Shown here one piece after another: positions 51,740 to 62,157 of a stretch of DNA of 64,000 nucleotides. The stretch lies in contig DASZPH010000125.1 in NCBI GenBank assembly GCA_035550375.1, forward strand, positions 1-64,000, written 5' to 3'. The notes below the pieces were generated by a model. That model saw nothing but the letters and a program-made list of their open reading frames with translations. It ran no database searches and had not been told where the DNA came from. The stretch is from DASSFG01 sp035550375. Its GTDB lineage: Bacteria > Planctomycetota > Planctomycetia > Pirellulales > JAICIG01. The first letter of the stretch is position 1. Each line of letters opens with the position of its first letter. Position numbers and translations under genes: made by a program.

Positions 51740-54700
51740 TTGCGGATAGATCGTTTGAGGCTCTGTACGTCGACACTTGCCCAACTCCTGTTGCTGGTTT
51801 GGCCATTGTGCGCGCAGACCCCCAGCCCCTCCGGGAAAGCCGACAGGGAAGAGAAGCCCGCGGGGCGCAGCCCACAAGCCGTCGAACGGGTCGAGCCGGA
51901 CATCTACTACACACGTGACAAAAACGGCGAACTTGTCCCACTGCTGACGGAATCCCTCGAGGATATCAGAAAGCTGCTCGAGCGGCGCGACGGGGTCCAA
52001 GCGGCACCGCGAGCAAGCTTTCGGGTGGAACGCCTAGTCATCTCTGCCGAGGCGGTAGGCGACAACGCCACCTTGTCGGCGGAGCTTTCGATCGTGGCCA
52101 GCGATCCCGGCTGGGTACGCGTGCCGCTACGCTTAGGACAGCTTTTTCTCACACAACCTCCCGAATTCGCGGACGAGGGGGAGCATTACGTCGACTTCGA
52201 GAACGAAACCCGCGAATATGTCGCCTGGCTTCGCGGAAAGGCCGGGCAATCGCACCGCCTCTTGCTGCGCGGTCTGGCGAGACTCGAAAGCGACGGAAGT
52301 CAGACACGACTGCGGCTGAGCGCTCCGCGTGCCGTGTTCTCCGAGATTCGATTCCTCGTGCCGGTACCCTCCGCGACGGGACAGATCGCGTCTGGCGGGG
52401 TGCTGGCGGAAACCCAGCGGGTCGGGGGCGGCACGCAGTTTCGCGCCACCGGGCTCGCCAACGACTTCCTGCTCTCGTGGCGCCAGGCGGACGCCCGCCA
52501 GGTTGAGTCGCCGACCGTATTCTCTGCCGACAGCCAGATTCGCTCGCACGTCGACCACGGCGCGGTCGACACCAGCGCCACATTAAGCGTGAACGCCTTC
52601 GGACGGGAGTTCGCCGGATTTCGGGTCCGTTTGCCTCGCGGGGCGACGCTCGTCCCCGCCGATCAGCCCGACTACTCCGTTACCCAGATCGCCCCTGGGC
52701 CCGATGCACCCAAAGACGAGCGCGGCGTCGTCGAGGTGAAGCTGAAAACCAAGTCCTCGTCTGCGGTGAAGGTCGAGATCAAGACGAGGCAAGGTTACGA
52801 TTCGGCGAGGGAAGGCGCTTTCGAGTTGGGGGGATTTGAAGTGCTGGGGGCGGCGCGGCAGTCGGGTTTCCTGGCCGTTTACGCGAGCGACGACTGGCAG
52901 GTGGCGTTTACCGACCGACAGGGTGTGTTGCAGACGGACGAGTTGCCGAGCGGCCTGAGCGGCGACGACGTCGTAGCCGGCTTCAACTACTTCGGGCAGC
53001 CCTATTCCTTAGCGGCACGGGTCTCCCCGCGGCAGTCACGGACCAGCGTCGATCCGACCTACGTGGTCGAAGTTGCTCCCCATCACCTGCAGCTTGAAGG
53101 ATCGCTGAAATACCATATCGCCGGTGCGAAGGTGCGCACCTTCTCCATCGAACTGGGCGACTGGCAGCTCGATCAGTCCAGTCTCGAGCCCGTGGCGCTC
53201 GTCAACGCCGCCGCCTTGGTGTTCAGCGGGGGGAATTCGGTCCTGATTCCGCTCAAGCAGGGTGCCACCGGGGATGTCGAGTTGAAGCTGAGGGCGCGCA
53301 AACCCATTCCGGCGGAAGCGGACACCATTTCCTGGAGCATGCCGCGGGTGGCCGCCGACTCGGTCGGTTCGACCGACTTGGTGGTCATCGCCGAGGACAA
53401 CGTGGTTCTCACACCGCGGCCCGCCGAAATGTCGGGACTGTCGAGCGCGCCTCCCAACCCGAACGTCAAACTTGCGGCACGCCAACAAGCGCCGTGGTAC
53501 TACCGCAGCGACGTGCCCGATCCACGCTTCGTGGCCGGCCTCCACGTAGCAAGCCGGCGTCTGACAAGTCATGTCGAGTCGCAAGTCAACCTTGTTAACG
53601 GCTCGTTCAAAATCAACCAGAAGATCGTCTGCGCCGTGGCCTATGAGGCGGCAGACTCGCTCCTGCTTGTCATGCCGCCCTCCCTGGCCAAAACGGGCCA
53701 AATATCGGTTGCCTGGCAGAAAGGTCCCTTATCGCTCGACCCAGCGCCCTCCGAAGAGGCCGGCGGCGAGTTGGCCGGCATGCGCGTGCGATTTCCCGAG
53801 CCGCAATCAAGCCAGATCGAGCTCGACATTTCCTACGACTGGCCGGACGAAGCGCTCGGCGAGTTGCTCGCCCGCGCGGCGACCGTCCGAACGGAAATCC
53901 CTCTGGTCATGCCGGGTGAGGGTGAATGCACATCGAACAAACTGACGCTGCTGGCATCGCCTCGCCTGCACCTGGAGCCGGTTGATAAGGAATGGACGCT
54001 CGACGAAATCGCGCCGCACGAAAGCGACCGTCGTCAGCGCCTCGTTTTTTCCAATTCGCAGCCCCGAACGACGCTGGCTCTGGGCGTCAGTCCGCAGCCA
54101 AGTGAGGTCAACGATTCGCTTGTTGTGGAACGTGCGTGGATCCAAACCTGGCTGACCGACGAGCGGAGATTCGACCGCGCAGTATTCCGATTCCACACGC
54201 GAGAGAACCGCTTGCGTCTGCGATTGCCGCCCGGGTGCGTGACAGAGAGCTTTCGTCTCGACGACGACGCGGACGTGACCGTGCTCGCCGGTGAGTCGCC
54301 TGAAGAACACGTTTTCACCTTGCCCGATAGTGGCGCGCCGGATGCCTCGCATGTGCTGGAGGTGACCTGCCAGGTGGAAAGCCGGCCGGCCGGAGCAGGG
54401 CATTTTTCCCTGACCCTACCGGAGTTGGTCGGCCCGGCCCGGCAGGTTTACTGGCAACTTGTTCTGCCGCGCAGCGAGTATCTTGTAAGTGGCCCGCCGG
54501 ATTTGGTGGACGATTTCGCCTGGGTCTTCAACGGCCTGGGGTGGTCACGACAACCGCTCCTCGAGACCGGGGAACTGGAGGCCTGGAGCGGATCGCGGGA
54601 ACAGGAAGGTCCCCTCCCCTCGCTTGTCAACACCTATCTGTTCAGCGGGCGGGCGCCGCCGGCACACGCTGAAATCACGACCGTGTCGCGTCCGTTTTTG

Positions 54701-55063
54701 GTGCTCGTCCCCTCCGGCCTGCTGCTCGCCGCCGGGCTGACCGGGATCTATTTTCCGCCGGTGCGCCGCCCGGCTTCGCTGTTTGTCGCCGGAGTGGGAG
54801 CTCTTGCCGTCGCCGCCCTCTGGCCCGACATGTCGCTGTTGGCTGCCCAAGCCGCGGTCTGGGGAGGCGCACTCGTCGGGCTGGCCGCCGTGCTGGAACA
54901 GAGGTGGCGAAGGCGGTCGGCCCCGGTTCCCTTGCGGAACAGCCCCAGTTCGATCGTCAGTCGCAGTTCGACGCATAGCTATCCGCGGGCCGGCGCTCCC
55001 GCCGGTCTTTCTACGCAAACCGCGGCGCTGGCGATCGACCTGGGAACCGAGGCGAAAACATGA
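51740..55063 (+). CDS. Giant exported/membrane protein, module 1 of a three-module family
   Basis: Encodes 1107 residues from TTG 51740, preceded by AAGGA; it gives a signal peptide (MRIDRLRLCTSTLAQLLLLV to LCAQ). ATG 51701 (13 codons longer) is an alternative. The mature N-terminus VEPDIYYTRDKNGELVPLLT followed by ESLEDIRKLLERRDG matches the starts of both halves of the next gene. The body is beta-rich with repeated 'DxxLVxLxxGA' and 'SSSAVKVEIKTRQGYD'-like strands. Two membrane helices are near the C-terminus (FLVLVPSGLLLAAGLTGIYF and MSLLAAQAAVWGGALVGLAA). The stop overlaps the next start (ATGA). No enzyme motif is seen. A large cell-envelope scaffold or adhesin is an inference. Confidence 0.82.
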   Translation: MRIDRLRLCTSTLAQLLLLVWPLCAQTPSPSGKADREEKPAGRSPQAVERVEPDIYYTRDKNGELVPLLTESLEDIRKLLERRDGVQAAPRASFRVERLVISAEAVGDNATLSAELSIVASDPGWVRVPLRLGQLFLTQPPEFADEGEHYVDFENETREYVAWLRGKAGQSHRLLLRGLARLESDGSQTRLRLSAPRAVFSEIRFLVPVPSATGQIASGGVLAETQRVGGGTQFRATGLANDFLLSWRQADARQVESPTVFSADSQIRSHVDHGAVDTSATLSVNAFGREFAGFRVRLPRGATLVPADQPDYSVTQIAPGPDAPKDERGVVEVKLKTKSSSAVKVEIKTRQGYDSAREGAFELGGFEVLGAARQSGFLAVYASDDWQVAFTDRQGVLQTDELPSGLSGDDVVAGFNYFGQPYSLAARVSPRQSRTSVDPTYVVEVAPHHLQLEGSLKYHIAGAKVRTFSIELGDWQLDQSSLEPVALVNAAALVFSGGNSVLIPLKQGATGDVELKLRARKPIPAEADTISWSMPRVAADSVGSTDLVVIAEDNVVLTPRPAEMSGLSSAPPNPNVKLAARQQAPWYYRSDVPDPRFVAGLHVASRRLTSHVESQVNLVNGSFKINQKIVCAVAYEAADSLLLVMPPSLAKTGQISVAWQKGPLSLDPAPSEEAGGELAGMRVRFPEPQSSQIELDISYDWPDEALGELLARAATVRTEIPLVMPGEGECTSNKLTLLASPRLHLEPVDKEWTLDEIAPHESDRRQRLVFSNSQPRTTLALGVSPQPSEVNDSLVVERAWIQTWLTDERRFDRAVFRFHTRENRLRLRLPPGCVTESFRLDDDADVTVLAGESPEEHVFTLPDSGAPDASHVLEVTCQVESRPAGAGHFSLTLPELVGPARQVYWQLVLPRSEYLVSGPPDLVDDFAWVFNGLGWSRQPLLETGELEAWSGSREQEGPLPSLVNTYLFSGRAPPAHAEITTVSRPFLVLVPSGLLLAAGLTGIYFPPVRRPASLFVAGVGALAVAALWPDMSLLAAQAAVWGGALVGLAAVLEQRWRRRSAPVPLRNSPSSIVSRSSTHSYPRAGAPAGLSTQTAALAIDLGTEAKT

Positions 55064-58000
55064 TCGGACGACGATCTCGCCCCCACCCTTTACGCTGCGA
55101 TTTGCTCTCGCGCGGCGTTCTAGCAACGGCGCTGGCGGCGGGCCTTTGGGGCCGTGTGGCGCCGGCGGAAGAGAACTCGGTGGAGAGGCCGCTCCAATAC
55201 TCGCGTTATTTCGTCCCCGAAGACCAGCCGAAGGATTGGCCCCGACGCGATGCGAAATACATCCCCATCGAAGAGGAGGAATTTGAACGGTTGATCAAAG
55301 CGGCCGATTCGGCGCCGCTTGGCCGTGCCATGCCGAGGGGCGGGCAGGTGACAAGGGCCGTCTACCGCGCTGAGTTGGCCGAGCCCGATCTTCTTCGCGG
55401 CGAAGCACGGTTGGAGATTTCACGGGCCAACGATCGAACCGTGTTGTTGTCGCTCGCTCCCTTTTCCCTGGCGGTCTCCGATCCGCGATGGGACGATGAC
55501 ACGAAGGCCACCCTTGGGGTGCAGCCATCGGGTAGACAGGCCGTGCTCGCCGACCGCGACGGGACGCTCGTCTTTAACTGGTCGCTGCGCGGCCGCCGCG
55601 ATTCCGGCGGTTCGCTTTTGTTTGTCGTTGAGCTGCCGGCCGCCGCCCTGGGACAAGTCGATCTGCAATTACCCGCCTCGGTCGTCCCCACTCTTGCCGA
55701 CGGCATCGTGATCAGCAGCGACGACGAGCGGCGACAGGGGAAATGGCGATTTGAGCTCGGCGGGCGAACTCTTGTCTCGCTGAAGCTCGACGCCAAGGAC
55801 CCTCCGGCACGCTCGCGCCGACTGGCCCTTTTGCAGGAGAAAACGACGTGCCATCTTTCGCCAGTCGGAGCGGACATCATGGCCCAGTTGAAGCTTGACG
55901 TGCATCGCGAGCCGTTGCGTCGGCTGAACGTCGATCTCTCTTCGCCGCTGCGCGTCGTCAGCGTGCAGTACGGCGGCGTTGAGCTCCCCTGGTCAACCTC
56001 GTCCGGGCCCTCCGGTGAGACAAGCGTCTCCGTCGATTTTCCCGAGCCGCTGCTCGGTCCCGGGCGCCTGGTAAGCGTCACCGCGTTGGCGCCGTTCAAG
56101 ATCGACACGCCTTGGAAGGTGCCGCGGATGCACGTCCGCGACGTGACCTGGCAGGAAGGAGATATGACCCTCTTTGTGCCGGCAACCCTGGTGCTGGACT
56201 CTCTCCTGCCGCGCGGCTGCCGGCAAACCAAGGTTTCGCAGGTCAGCGTGCCTGCGTCCGGCGATAGCGTCGACCTGCAGTTGTTCTCCGCGGACGCCAC
56301 GGCCGAAGTCCAGGTCTCGCGACGGCGGCAGAAGGGGAGTCTCGCCAGTGGAACGACGATCCGCTTTGCGCCCGACGCGGTACGGGCCGAGTTTCGTGGT
56401 CGCTTTGAATCCGTCGAGGGGGAGGCATTCCTGCTGCGCGCCGGGATCCTTTCGGGCTGGCAAATTGACTCGGTGACCGCCGATCGGCCGGGCGCCTTGG
56501 CGAGTTGGTCGATCGATCGGTCGATCCGCCCCGCCGCGTTGATCGTCCAGCTTGCCCAGCCCGTCACCTCTTCGCAGCCGCTGGAGTTGCTTGTCACGGC
56601 ACGACGTGCGCCGGCGCCGGACGGCCGTTATGCCGGCGCCGTGCTCGGGATCCTCGACTTCCAGGGAATCACTTCGCGCCGCCGGTTGTTGGCCTTTGAA
56701 ACGTCGGTCAACCAGCGATTGGCCCTGGACGGGAGCGATCCTCCCCGCTTTGAGCCGCGAACCTCCCTAAGCGACGCTGAGCGGGGACTGCTCGCCTCGG
56801 CGCTCTCCGACGTATATCTGCCGCTCGACGCGGATCGAGCCGATTTTCAGTTGGTCATCGAGCAACAGACGCCGCGTTACAAGGGCGAGCTCTATGTAAC
56901 GGCCGACGTCGTGGGGCGGCGGCTGAACGAATCGTATCGAATCCGCTGCCAGCCCGACGGATCGCGCGTCGATCAGTTGCTGGTCGCCCTTAGCCAGCCG
57001 CGCGAGGGAGAGCTGCGCTTTCGCGGTGAACTGTCTCCCCGCGGCGAGCAGGCGGTCGGCGAGGTGACCGCCGAGCGCCTGTCGCCGCAACAACAGACGG
57101 CCCGCGGCCTACCTAACGCGGGTGAGGTCTGGCTGGTGCGTCTGCCACGCGAGATCGATCGGCCGTTTGAACTTGTGGCAACTCGTTCGGAGGATTTCGA
57201 TGAGGTGGTAGTGGCGGCTCTGGTCTCGCTGCCTGAGGCGGTCAGCCAGCAAGGCGTCGTCGAAATCCGATGCGAGCGAGAACCGCCGCTGGTCGAAAGC
57301 GCCGACCGCTTGGAACCAATTCCTCGAAGTTCGTCCTACGACGGGCAGCCGGGAACGTTGTGTGCCGCTTTCCGCTACGATCCGCTCGACGAAATCGCGG
57401 GCGCGCCGCCTCAAGCCCTCACGCTTCGCAGAGCGCCGAACGCCGACCAGCCGGCGCTGGCAACCGTTTGGCGGCTACGACTAGGCTCGCAATTTGCCTC
57501 GCCGGCGGAGTCGCGGCACCGCGCCTTCTTCGACCTGGAGATCCGCGGCAAGCCGCAGCTCGCGCTTCGGCTTCCGAAGGGCGCCCGATTCGTCCGCGCT
57601 CAAGTCGACGGCAGGGTGGCCAACGCTTCAGTCGACGCGACGAACGTGTCCATCCCGTTGCCTGCCCACCGCCGGTTCGCCGTCGCGGTAGTGGAATTCG
57701 CCGTGCCAGAGTCGCCGGACGGTTTTATTCGTCGTTGCGCGGCCCCTTGGCCGGCCGTCGACTTGCCCGTCGTATCGCGAGAGTGGTACGTTTCCACAGC
57801 CAGCCAGGAGGAGCCACTGCTTTCGCCCGCCAGTTCGCCGAGCGCGAATCTGTTTGGCCCGTTCCAGCGTGGCCGCGGCGAGCGCCCCTTCGACGTAACG
57901 AAGCTTTCCGACTGGCGAAAGATCGTGTCCCCGCAGAGCGGCCAGCTTGCTGCCGAGCGCCGTGCCGAGCGGCTGCTGGGTGGGCTGGGCGCGGCGATGG

Positions 58001-61000
58001 CAGGAAGCGACCCGCCCGTCGCCAACCTGGGGCGGCTGCTGGCCGAGGCCGCCGGGGCGCAGCCGTCCGCGTTCCGACCTTTAAGAATCGACACCCGGTC
58101 GTTAGGCGCGGTCGACGTCGGCGCCGCGTCGCCGCTCGCGGCCACGGGAGGCCGCGCGGCCGGCGCTCCTCCCCCAGCCACGGCGGCCTTGGCCGCACAG
58201 GAGCTGCGCTTGCACGGCCTCGCCCTGGTGGTCGACGGAGAGCAATTCGTCCTCACAACCCGTTCTACGGCACTTGGCCTGGCGGGCGAAGCGTCTGACG
58301 ACGGCCGATCGCTGGTGTTCACGCGGTCCCAACCGCCGACGACCGAGTCCGCGCCCCACGCCCCCTCGTTGGTTCCGATTCCCGTCTGGCAACGTTACCC
58401 GGATAGCGGTTGGGAGATAGCCGGCGGGGAGGGCCTTTTTGGAGATGCTGCCGCGAACCAATACCGGATCGATCTCGTCGGGGTGGACGGCGGTCCGCTG
58501 CGCTTGGTGCGCCGCGACGTGGTGTGCGCCGGGGCCGTGGCCCTGGCTGCCGTATTCGCGGCTCTGGGCGCCTGGACGTCGCGATCCCGCTGGATTCTCT
58601 TGCCGCTCGCCGCCGGGTTGGCGGCCCTCGCCGCGACGTGGCTTCCGTCGGCTGTCGTGCCTCTAGCATCGGCGGCGTTGGCCGGCTGCCTGATGGGCGC
58701 GATATGGAGGATCGTTCAACCCGCCGGCGGACGGCCGAGATCACGGGCCACGGTCGCTTCTTCCTCGATGCCCTCACCCCCCACCCCATCCTCTCAGCGT
58801 ACCGCCGTGCCGCTGGCGGTTGTCATTTTTGTCCTGCTTTCGGCTTCCCACGCCGGGGCCGACGACTCTCGCGACAAAGAAAAGACGCCCGTACCTCGCG
58901 TCTTCATACCCGTCGATGGAATGAACCGGTCCGGCACGACATATCATGTTCCCAGCGATTTTCTGGAAGAGCTTCGCCGACGGGCGAGCGATGCGGAGGC
59001 AGAACCGCGCGGCTGGCTGATCACGGGAGCCAGGTACCAATGCACGCTGGCCGGAGATCGCCCCGTGAGCGTGAGGGAGTTCGTGGCGCGTTACGACGTG
59101 CACGTTCTCTCGGCCGACGCACGAGTGCGGATCCCCGCCAGTCGCCGTCAGGCGGCGCTCGTCTTCGATTCCGCCACGATCGACGGTCAGCCGCTGGAAC
59201 TCGACTGGGACGAGGCGGGCGAAGCCCTGCGCTGCCACATCGCCGAGCCGGGGACCTATGAGTTGGAGTTTCGGCTCAATCCGGTCCTGGCTGACGAACA
59301 AGAGATGCGAGGCCTTCACCTCGTCGTTCCTCCGGTCGCGGCTTCGACGCTCGATGTGCTGTTGCCGCCTTCCCTCACAAGCGTCGACATTCCCGGCACC
59401 TTCGGAGAGACGGTCGTTTCCGACGACGGTCGTCGCCTCTCGGCCAGGTTGGGGCCGACGGAATCGGTTGTCGTTCGTTGGCCGCTCGAGGCGGCTGCCG
59501 CCGCGGTGGCGGACGTCGAAGAGTTGCTCTGGCTCAAAGTCCGGCCCGGCTCGGTGGTACTCGACGTCAAGCTGAACTACAACGTGACAAGCGGCGTTTT
59601 GCGGCAGGTGGAATTTGCAGCCGACCGACGGCTGCGCCTGTTGCCGGGGGAACGCACCTTGAAGGAACGGACCATACCGGCCGAGGCGAACGCTCCCGAT
59701 GCGACGCAGGTCACTCAGCTTGAGTTGCAAAGACCGGTGACCGACCAGCTTTCGCTGCACCTGTCTTTCTTGTTGACAGGTACGTCGGGGGTCGGCAACA
59801 TCCGTCTCCCGCGTATTCACGCGGTAAATGCGCGCGTGGCCCGCCGTTGGCTGGCGGTGACCGTGGACGCTGGCCTGGAATATGAGACCCGCGACGCCGA
59901 ACAGATCGAGGCCCAGCCTGCGGCGGACTTTGCCGCCAAATGGGGCGAAGCCGATGCCGCCGCGCTGCGCGACGCCCTGGTGTTTAGACTTGGCTCGGTA
60001 GAAACGGCCTGGAACCTGGCCACACGATCCCGCGAGCCGCAAACGACGGTCAAGGAAGCTCTATCGCTGTGCGCGCTGCGCAGCGGTACCCTGGCGCGTT
60101 ACGAGGCCCAACTCATGACGACGGCCGGCTTCGTTTTTCAGCACCGGTTGCTGATTCCGCCCGAGCTCGAGATCGAGGGCATCACTCTGGAGGAAGAGGG
60201 TACCGATCGGGTGACGCGCTGGGCCCGTAGCGAGCCGGAGGTTGTCACGCTCTTTCTCAGCCGCCGCGTCACCGGTCCGCAGCAGCTTTCCCTCTGGGGG
60301 CGGCTGCCACTTCCCGCCACGGGACGACTGAGGCTGCCCACCATCACGCTCGATCCCGGCCCGAAGGCGGCTGCGGTCGAGCGGGCCGAGGTTCTCGAGC
60401 GGACCTTGCACCTTTACCGGCAGCCGACGGTTCGCATCTCGCTTGAAGACGCCACCGGTTTATCAGAATTGGTTCCGCCCGCCACCGATCACGCCATTGC
60501 CTCGTTCGGCCGGCTCGTGCTTTCGCGATCCGCCGAGAGAACGTATTCGGGCACGCTCGTCGTTACTGCCAACGCGCCGCGTGCACAGAAGGCTGTGCAG
60601 ATCACCCAGCTCCGTTATGTCAACCAGGGCTGGATCGTCGACGTCGACTATCGGTTCCACGCCGACGGCGGCGTAGTCGATTCGGTGTCGTTCGACCTGC
60701 CCGGTAGCTGGGCCCCCGGTGTCGAGGTCTTGTCGCCCCCGGCCACCACGGAGTTGGCCGACCAGCCGGGCGAAAGCCGCAAAGTTCTCGTTGTGCGGCC
60801 GCTGACTCCCTTATCGGGCGATTGCGAGTTGAGATTCCGCGCGCCCCTCAAGTATCGTCCGGGCGATTCGGTTACGGCCCCGGACGTCGTTCCGCTTGGC
60901 GCAGCACGCGCCGAACGGTACTGGTTGCTACCGAAGCAGGTTGGCATCGAGGCCGTGACGTGGGACCCGCAACGGATGGTGGCGGCAAGTCTGCCGGAGG

Positions 61001-62103
61001 CGCTTGCGGGCCAAGCCACCGGCTCGGCCGTGTTCCGCGCGGTGGGGGACCACCCTCAGGCCGTCATGAGCTCGGTCAAGGCACCGGTCGGTGTGGCTCG
61101 CGTGCGGCTGGCGGACGTGCGGCTGGACTACACTCCCGCGCAGGGCTGGCAAGGGGCGGCAGCGCTCGACCTGGAGCCAGGCGGACAAGCGACCTGCCCT
61201 CTCAAACTGGCCGACGGTTGGCGCTTGATCTGCGCCGCCGTGGGCAACAGCCCGGTCATGCCTCTGACCAAGACACCCGGCACCTGGCAAGTACCCCTGC
61301 ACTCGAACCGGCTGCCGCAGCGGCTGGAGTTGACTTTCGCGCTTGACGGGAAGCCGGCACCATCAGCCCTGACGCTTCCCGTCGTTGAGATCGACGGTTG
61401 GCCGGTCGAAGAAACGCTGCTTAGCGTCACTGCACCCGAAAATCACGCGGTCGCGGCGGCCGCCGGTCGTGTCGACGCGGTCGCCTGCGACGAGGCCCGC
61501 CAGGCCAGCGCCATCTCGCTCATCGACTTGCCCGGCGAGGTCATCGCCACCACGTCGACAGACGACCTCGCGGCGTGGTTTCGCCCCTGGGCGCGGTCGT
61601 TGGTTTCCCGGAGCAAGCGGGCCGCCCTGCAGAAGTCCGGTGCTGGCGAGTCGGCAAGCGTCAAGCTCGCCGGACTGCCCGACAACTGGCTGCGGCTCGC
61701 ACGCGGGCTGCATACCGAGGAGCTGCTGAAGCAGATTGCCGATCAAGAGCGGTTGTCAACCGAGACGATGGACGTCTGGCAGTTTGTGCATGACTCGTCG
61801 CCAGCGACGCGGTTCCGCTGGTTTGCTGGCAGCGGCCCGGCCGACGTGACGCTACGGCGCAACTGGCCTGGGGCGTGGCCGGAACGATTGCGGCAAACGG
61901 CGTGGATCGGCTTGGCCATCGTCGGCGCCTTGACACTGCCCCGCCTTTCGCCGGTGACCGACGTGCTGCGGCGCTGGCCGCACTTCGTCGGGGTTGCGGT
62001 CGGCCTTCTCTGGTGGCTTTATTGCCAGCCGGGCGCGCTTGGCTGGCTGCTTGTCGCGTTCAGCCTTGCCGCGTCGCTTCGCTCAGGGTTCAAACGAAGC
62101 TAA
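55060..62103 (+). CDS. Giant two-module envelope protein (apparent in-frame fusion of two paralogues)
   Basis: Encodes 2347 residues; ATG 55060 overlaps the previous stop. Module A (1 to about 1230) has a signal peptide (LATALAAGLWGRVAPAEE), the motif RYFVPEDQPKDWPRRDAKYI with PIEEEEFERLI, a beta-rich body, and membrane helices at about 1157-1220 (VALAAVFAALGAW, WILLPLAAGLAALAATWLPS). A Met at 1237 (58768) is followed by a second signal-peptide-like segment (TAVPLAVVIFVLLSASHAGA). Module B then starts again with RVFIPVDGMNRSGTTYHVPS and DFLEELRRRAS. It ends with helices such as WIGLAIVGALTLPRLSPVTD and FVGVAVGLLWWLYCQ. Both modules and the preceding gene share this layout. The family's function is unknown. 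Confidence 0.82.
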   Translation: MIGRRSRPHPLRCDLLSRGVLATALAAGLWGRVAPAEENSVERPLQYSRYFVPEDQPKDWPRRDAKYIPIEEEEFERLIKAADSAPLGRAMPRGGQVTRAVYRAELAEPDLLRGEARLEISRANDRTVLLSLAPFSLAVSDPRWDDDTKATLGVQPSGRQAVLADRDGTLVFNWSLRGRRDSGGSLLFVVELPAAALGQVDLQLPASVVPTLADGIVISSDDERRQGKWRFELGGRTLVSLKLDAKDPPARSRRLALLQEKTTCHLSPVGADIMAQLKLDVHREPLRRLNVDLSSPLRVVSVQYGGVELPWSTSSGPSGETSVSVDFPEPLLGPGRLVSVTALAPFKIDTPWKVPRMHVRDVTWQEGDMTLFVPATLVLDSLLPRGCRQTKVSQVSVPASGDSVDLQLFSADATAEVQVSRRRQKGSLASGTTIRFAPDAVRAEFRGRFESVEGEAFLLRAGILSGWQIDSVTADRPGALASWSIDRSIRPAALIVQLAQPVTSSQPLELLVTARRAPAPDGRYAGAVLGILDFQGITSRRRLLAFETSVNQRLALDGSDPPRFEPRTSLSDAERGLLASALSDVYLPLDADRADFQLVIEQQTPRYKGELYVTADVVGRRLNESYRIRCQPDGSRVDQLLVALSQPREGELRFRGELSPRGEQAVGEVTAERLSPQQQTARGLPNAGEVWLVRLPREIDRPFELVATRSEDFDEVVVAALVSLPEAVSQQGVVEIRCEREPPLVESADRLEPIPRSSSYDGQPGTLCAAFRYDPLDEIAGAPPQALTLRRAPNADQPALATVWRLRLGSQFASPAESRHRAFFDLEIRGKPQLALRLPKGARFVRAQVDGRVANASVDATNVSIPLPAHRRFAVAVVEFAVPESPDGFIRRCAAPWPAVDLPVVSREWYVSTASQEEPLLSPASSPSANLFGPFQRGRGERPFDVTKLSDWRKIVSPQSGQLAAERRAERLLGGLGAAMAGSDPPVANLGRLLAEAAGAQPSAFRPLRIDTRSLGAVDVGAASPLAATGGRAAGAPPPATAALAAQELRLHGLALVVDGEQFVLTTRSTALGLAGEASDDGRSLVFTRSQPPTTESAPHAPSLVPIPVWQRYPDSGWEIAGGEGLFGDAAANQYRIDLVGVDGGPLRLVRRDVVCAGAVALAAVFAALGAWTSRSRWILLPLAAGLAALAATWLPSAVVPLASAALAGCLMGAIWRIVQPAGGRPRSRATVASSSMPSPPTPSSQRTAVPLAVVIFVLLSASHAGADDSRDKEKTPVPRVFIPVDGMNRSGTTYHVPSDFLEELRRRASDAEAEPRGWLITGARYQCTLAGDRPVSVREFVARYDVHVLSADARVRIPASRRQAALVFDSATIDGQPLELDWDEAGEALRCHIAEPGTYELEFRLNPVLADEQEMRGLHLVVPPVAASTLDVLLPPSLTSVDIPGTFGETVVSDDGRRLSARLGPTESVVVRWPLEAAAAAVADVEELLWLKVRPGSVVLDVKLNYNVTSGVLRQVEFAADRRLRLLPGERTLKERTIPAEANAPDATQVTQLELQRPVTDQLSLHLSFLLTGTSGVGNIRLPRIHAVNARVARRWLAVTVDAGLEYETRDAEQIEAQPAADFAAKWGEADAAALRDALVFRLGSVETAWNLATRSREPQTTVKEALSLCALRSGTLARYEAQLMTTAGFVFQHRLLIPPELEIEGITLEEEGTDRVTRWARSEPEVVTLFLSRRVTGPQQLSLWGRLPLPATGRLRLPTITLDPGPKAAAVERAEVLERTLHLYRQPTVRISLEDATGLSELVPPATDHAIASFGRLVLSRSAERTYSGTLVVTANAPRAQKAVQITQLRYVNQGWIVDVDYRFHADGGVVDSVSFDLPGSWAPGVEVLSPPATTELADQPGESRKVLVVRPLTPLSGDCELRFRAPLKYRPGDSVTAPDVVPLGAARAERYWLLPKQVGIEAVTWDPQRMVAASLPEALAGQATGSAVFRAVGDHPQAVMSSVKAPVGVARVRLADVRLDYTPAQGWQGAAALDLEPGGQATCPLKLADGWRLICAAVGNSPVMPLTKTPGTWQVPLHSNRLPQRLELTFALDGKPAPSALTLPVVEIDGWPVEETLLSVTAPENHAVAAAAGRVDAVACDEARQASAISLIDLPGEVIATTSTDDLAAWFRPWARSLVSRSKRAALQKSGAGESASVKLAGLPDNWLRLARGLHTEELLKQIADQERLSTETMDVWQFVHDSSPATRFRWFAGSGPADVTLRRNWPGAWPERLRQTAWIGLAIVGALTLPRLSPVTDVLRRWPHFVGVAVGLLWWLYCQPGALGWLLVAFSLAASLRSGFKRS

Positions 62104-62157
62104 CCGGACTTAGCGCACTCCGAATAGCGATCGGAACTCGCGCGCTGGAAAGCGGTG

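Noticed and set aside
55362..56597. A 411-codon minus-strand frame inside the giant module gene
   Set aside because: Ser/Arg-rich shadow frame; the plus strand continues through with homology to the neighbouring modules.
58410..59261. A 283-codon plus-strand frame in the fusion zone of the giant gene, considered as sign of a frameshift between two genes
   Set aside because: It is Arg-rich and unlike the modules. The main frame stays open through the junction and encodes membrane helices and a signal-like segment, so no frameshift is needed.
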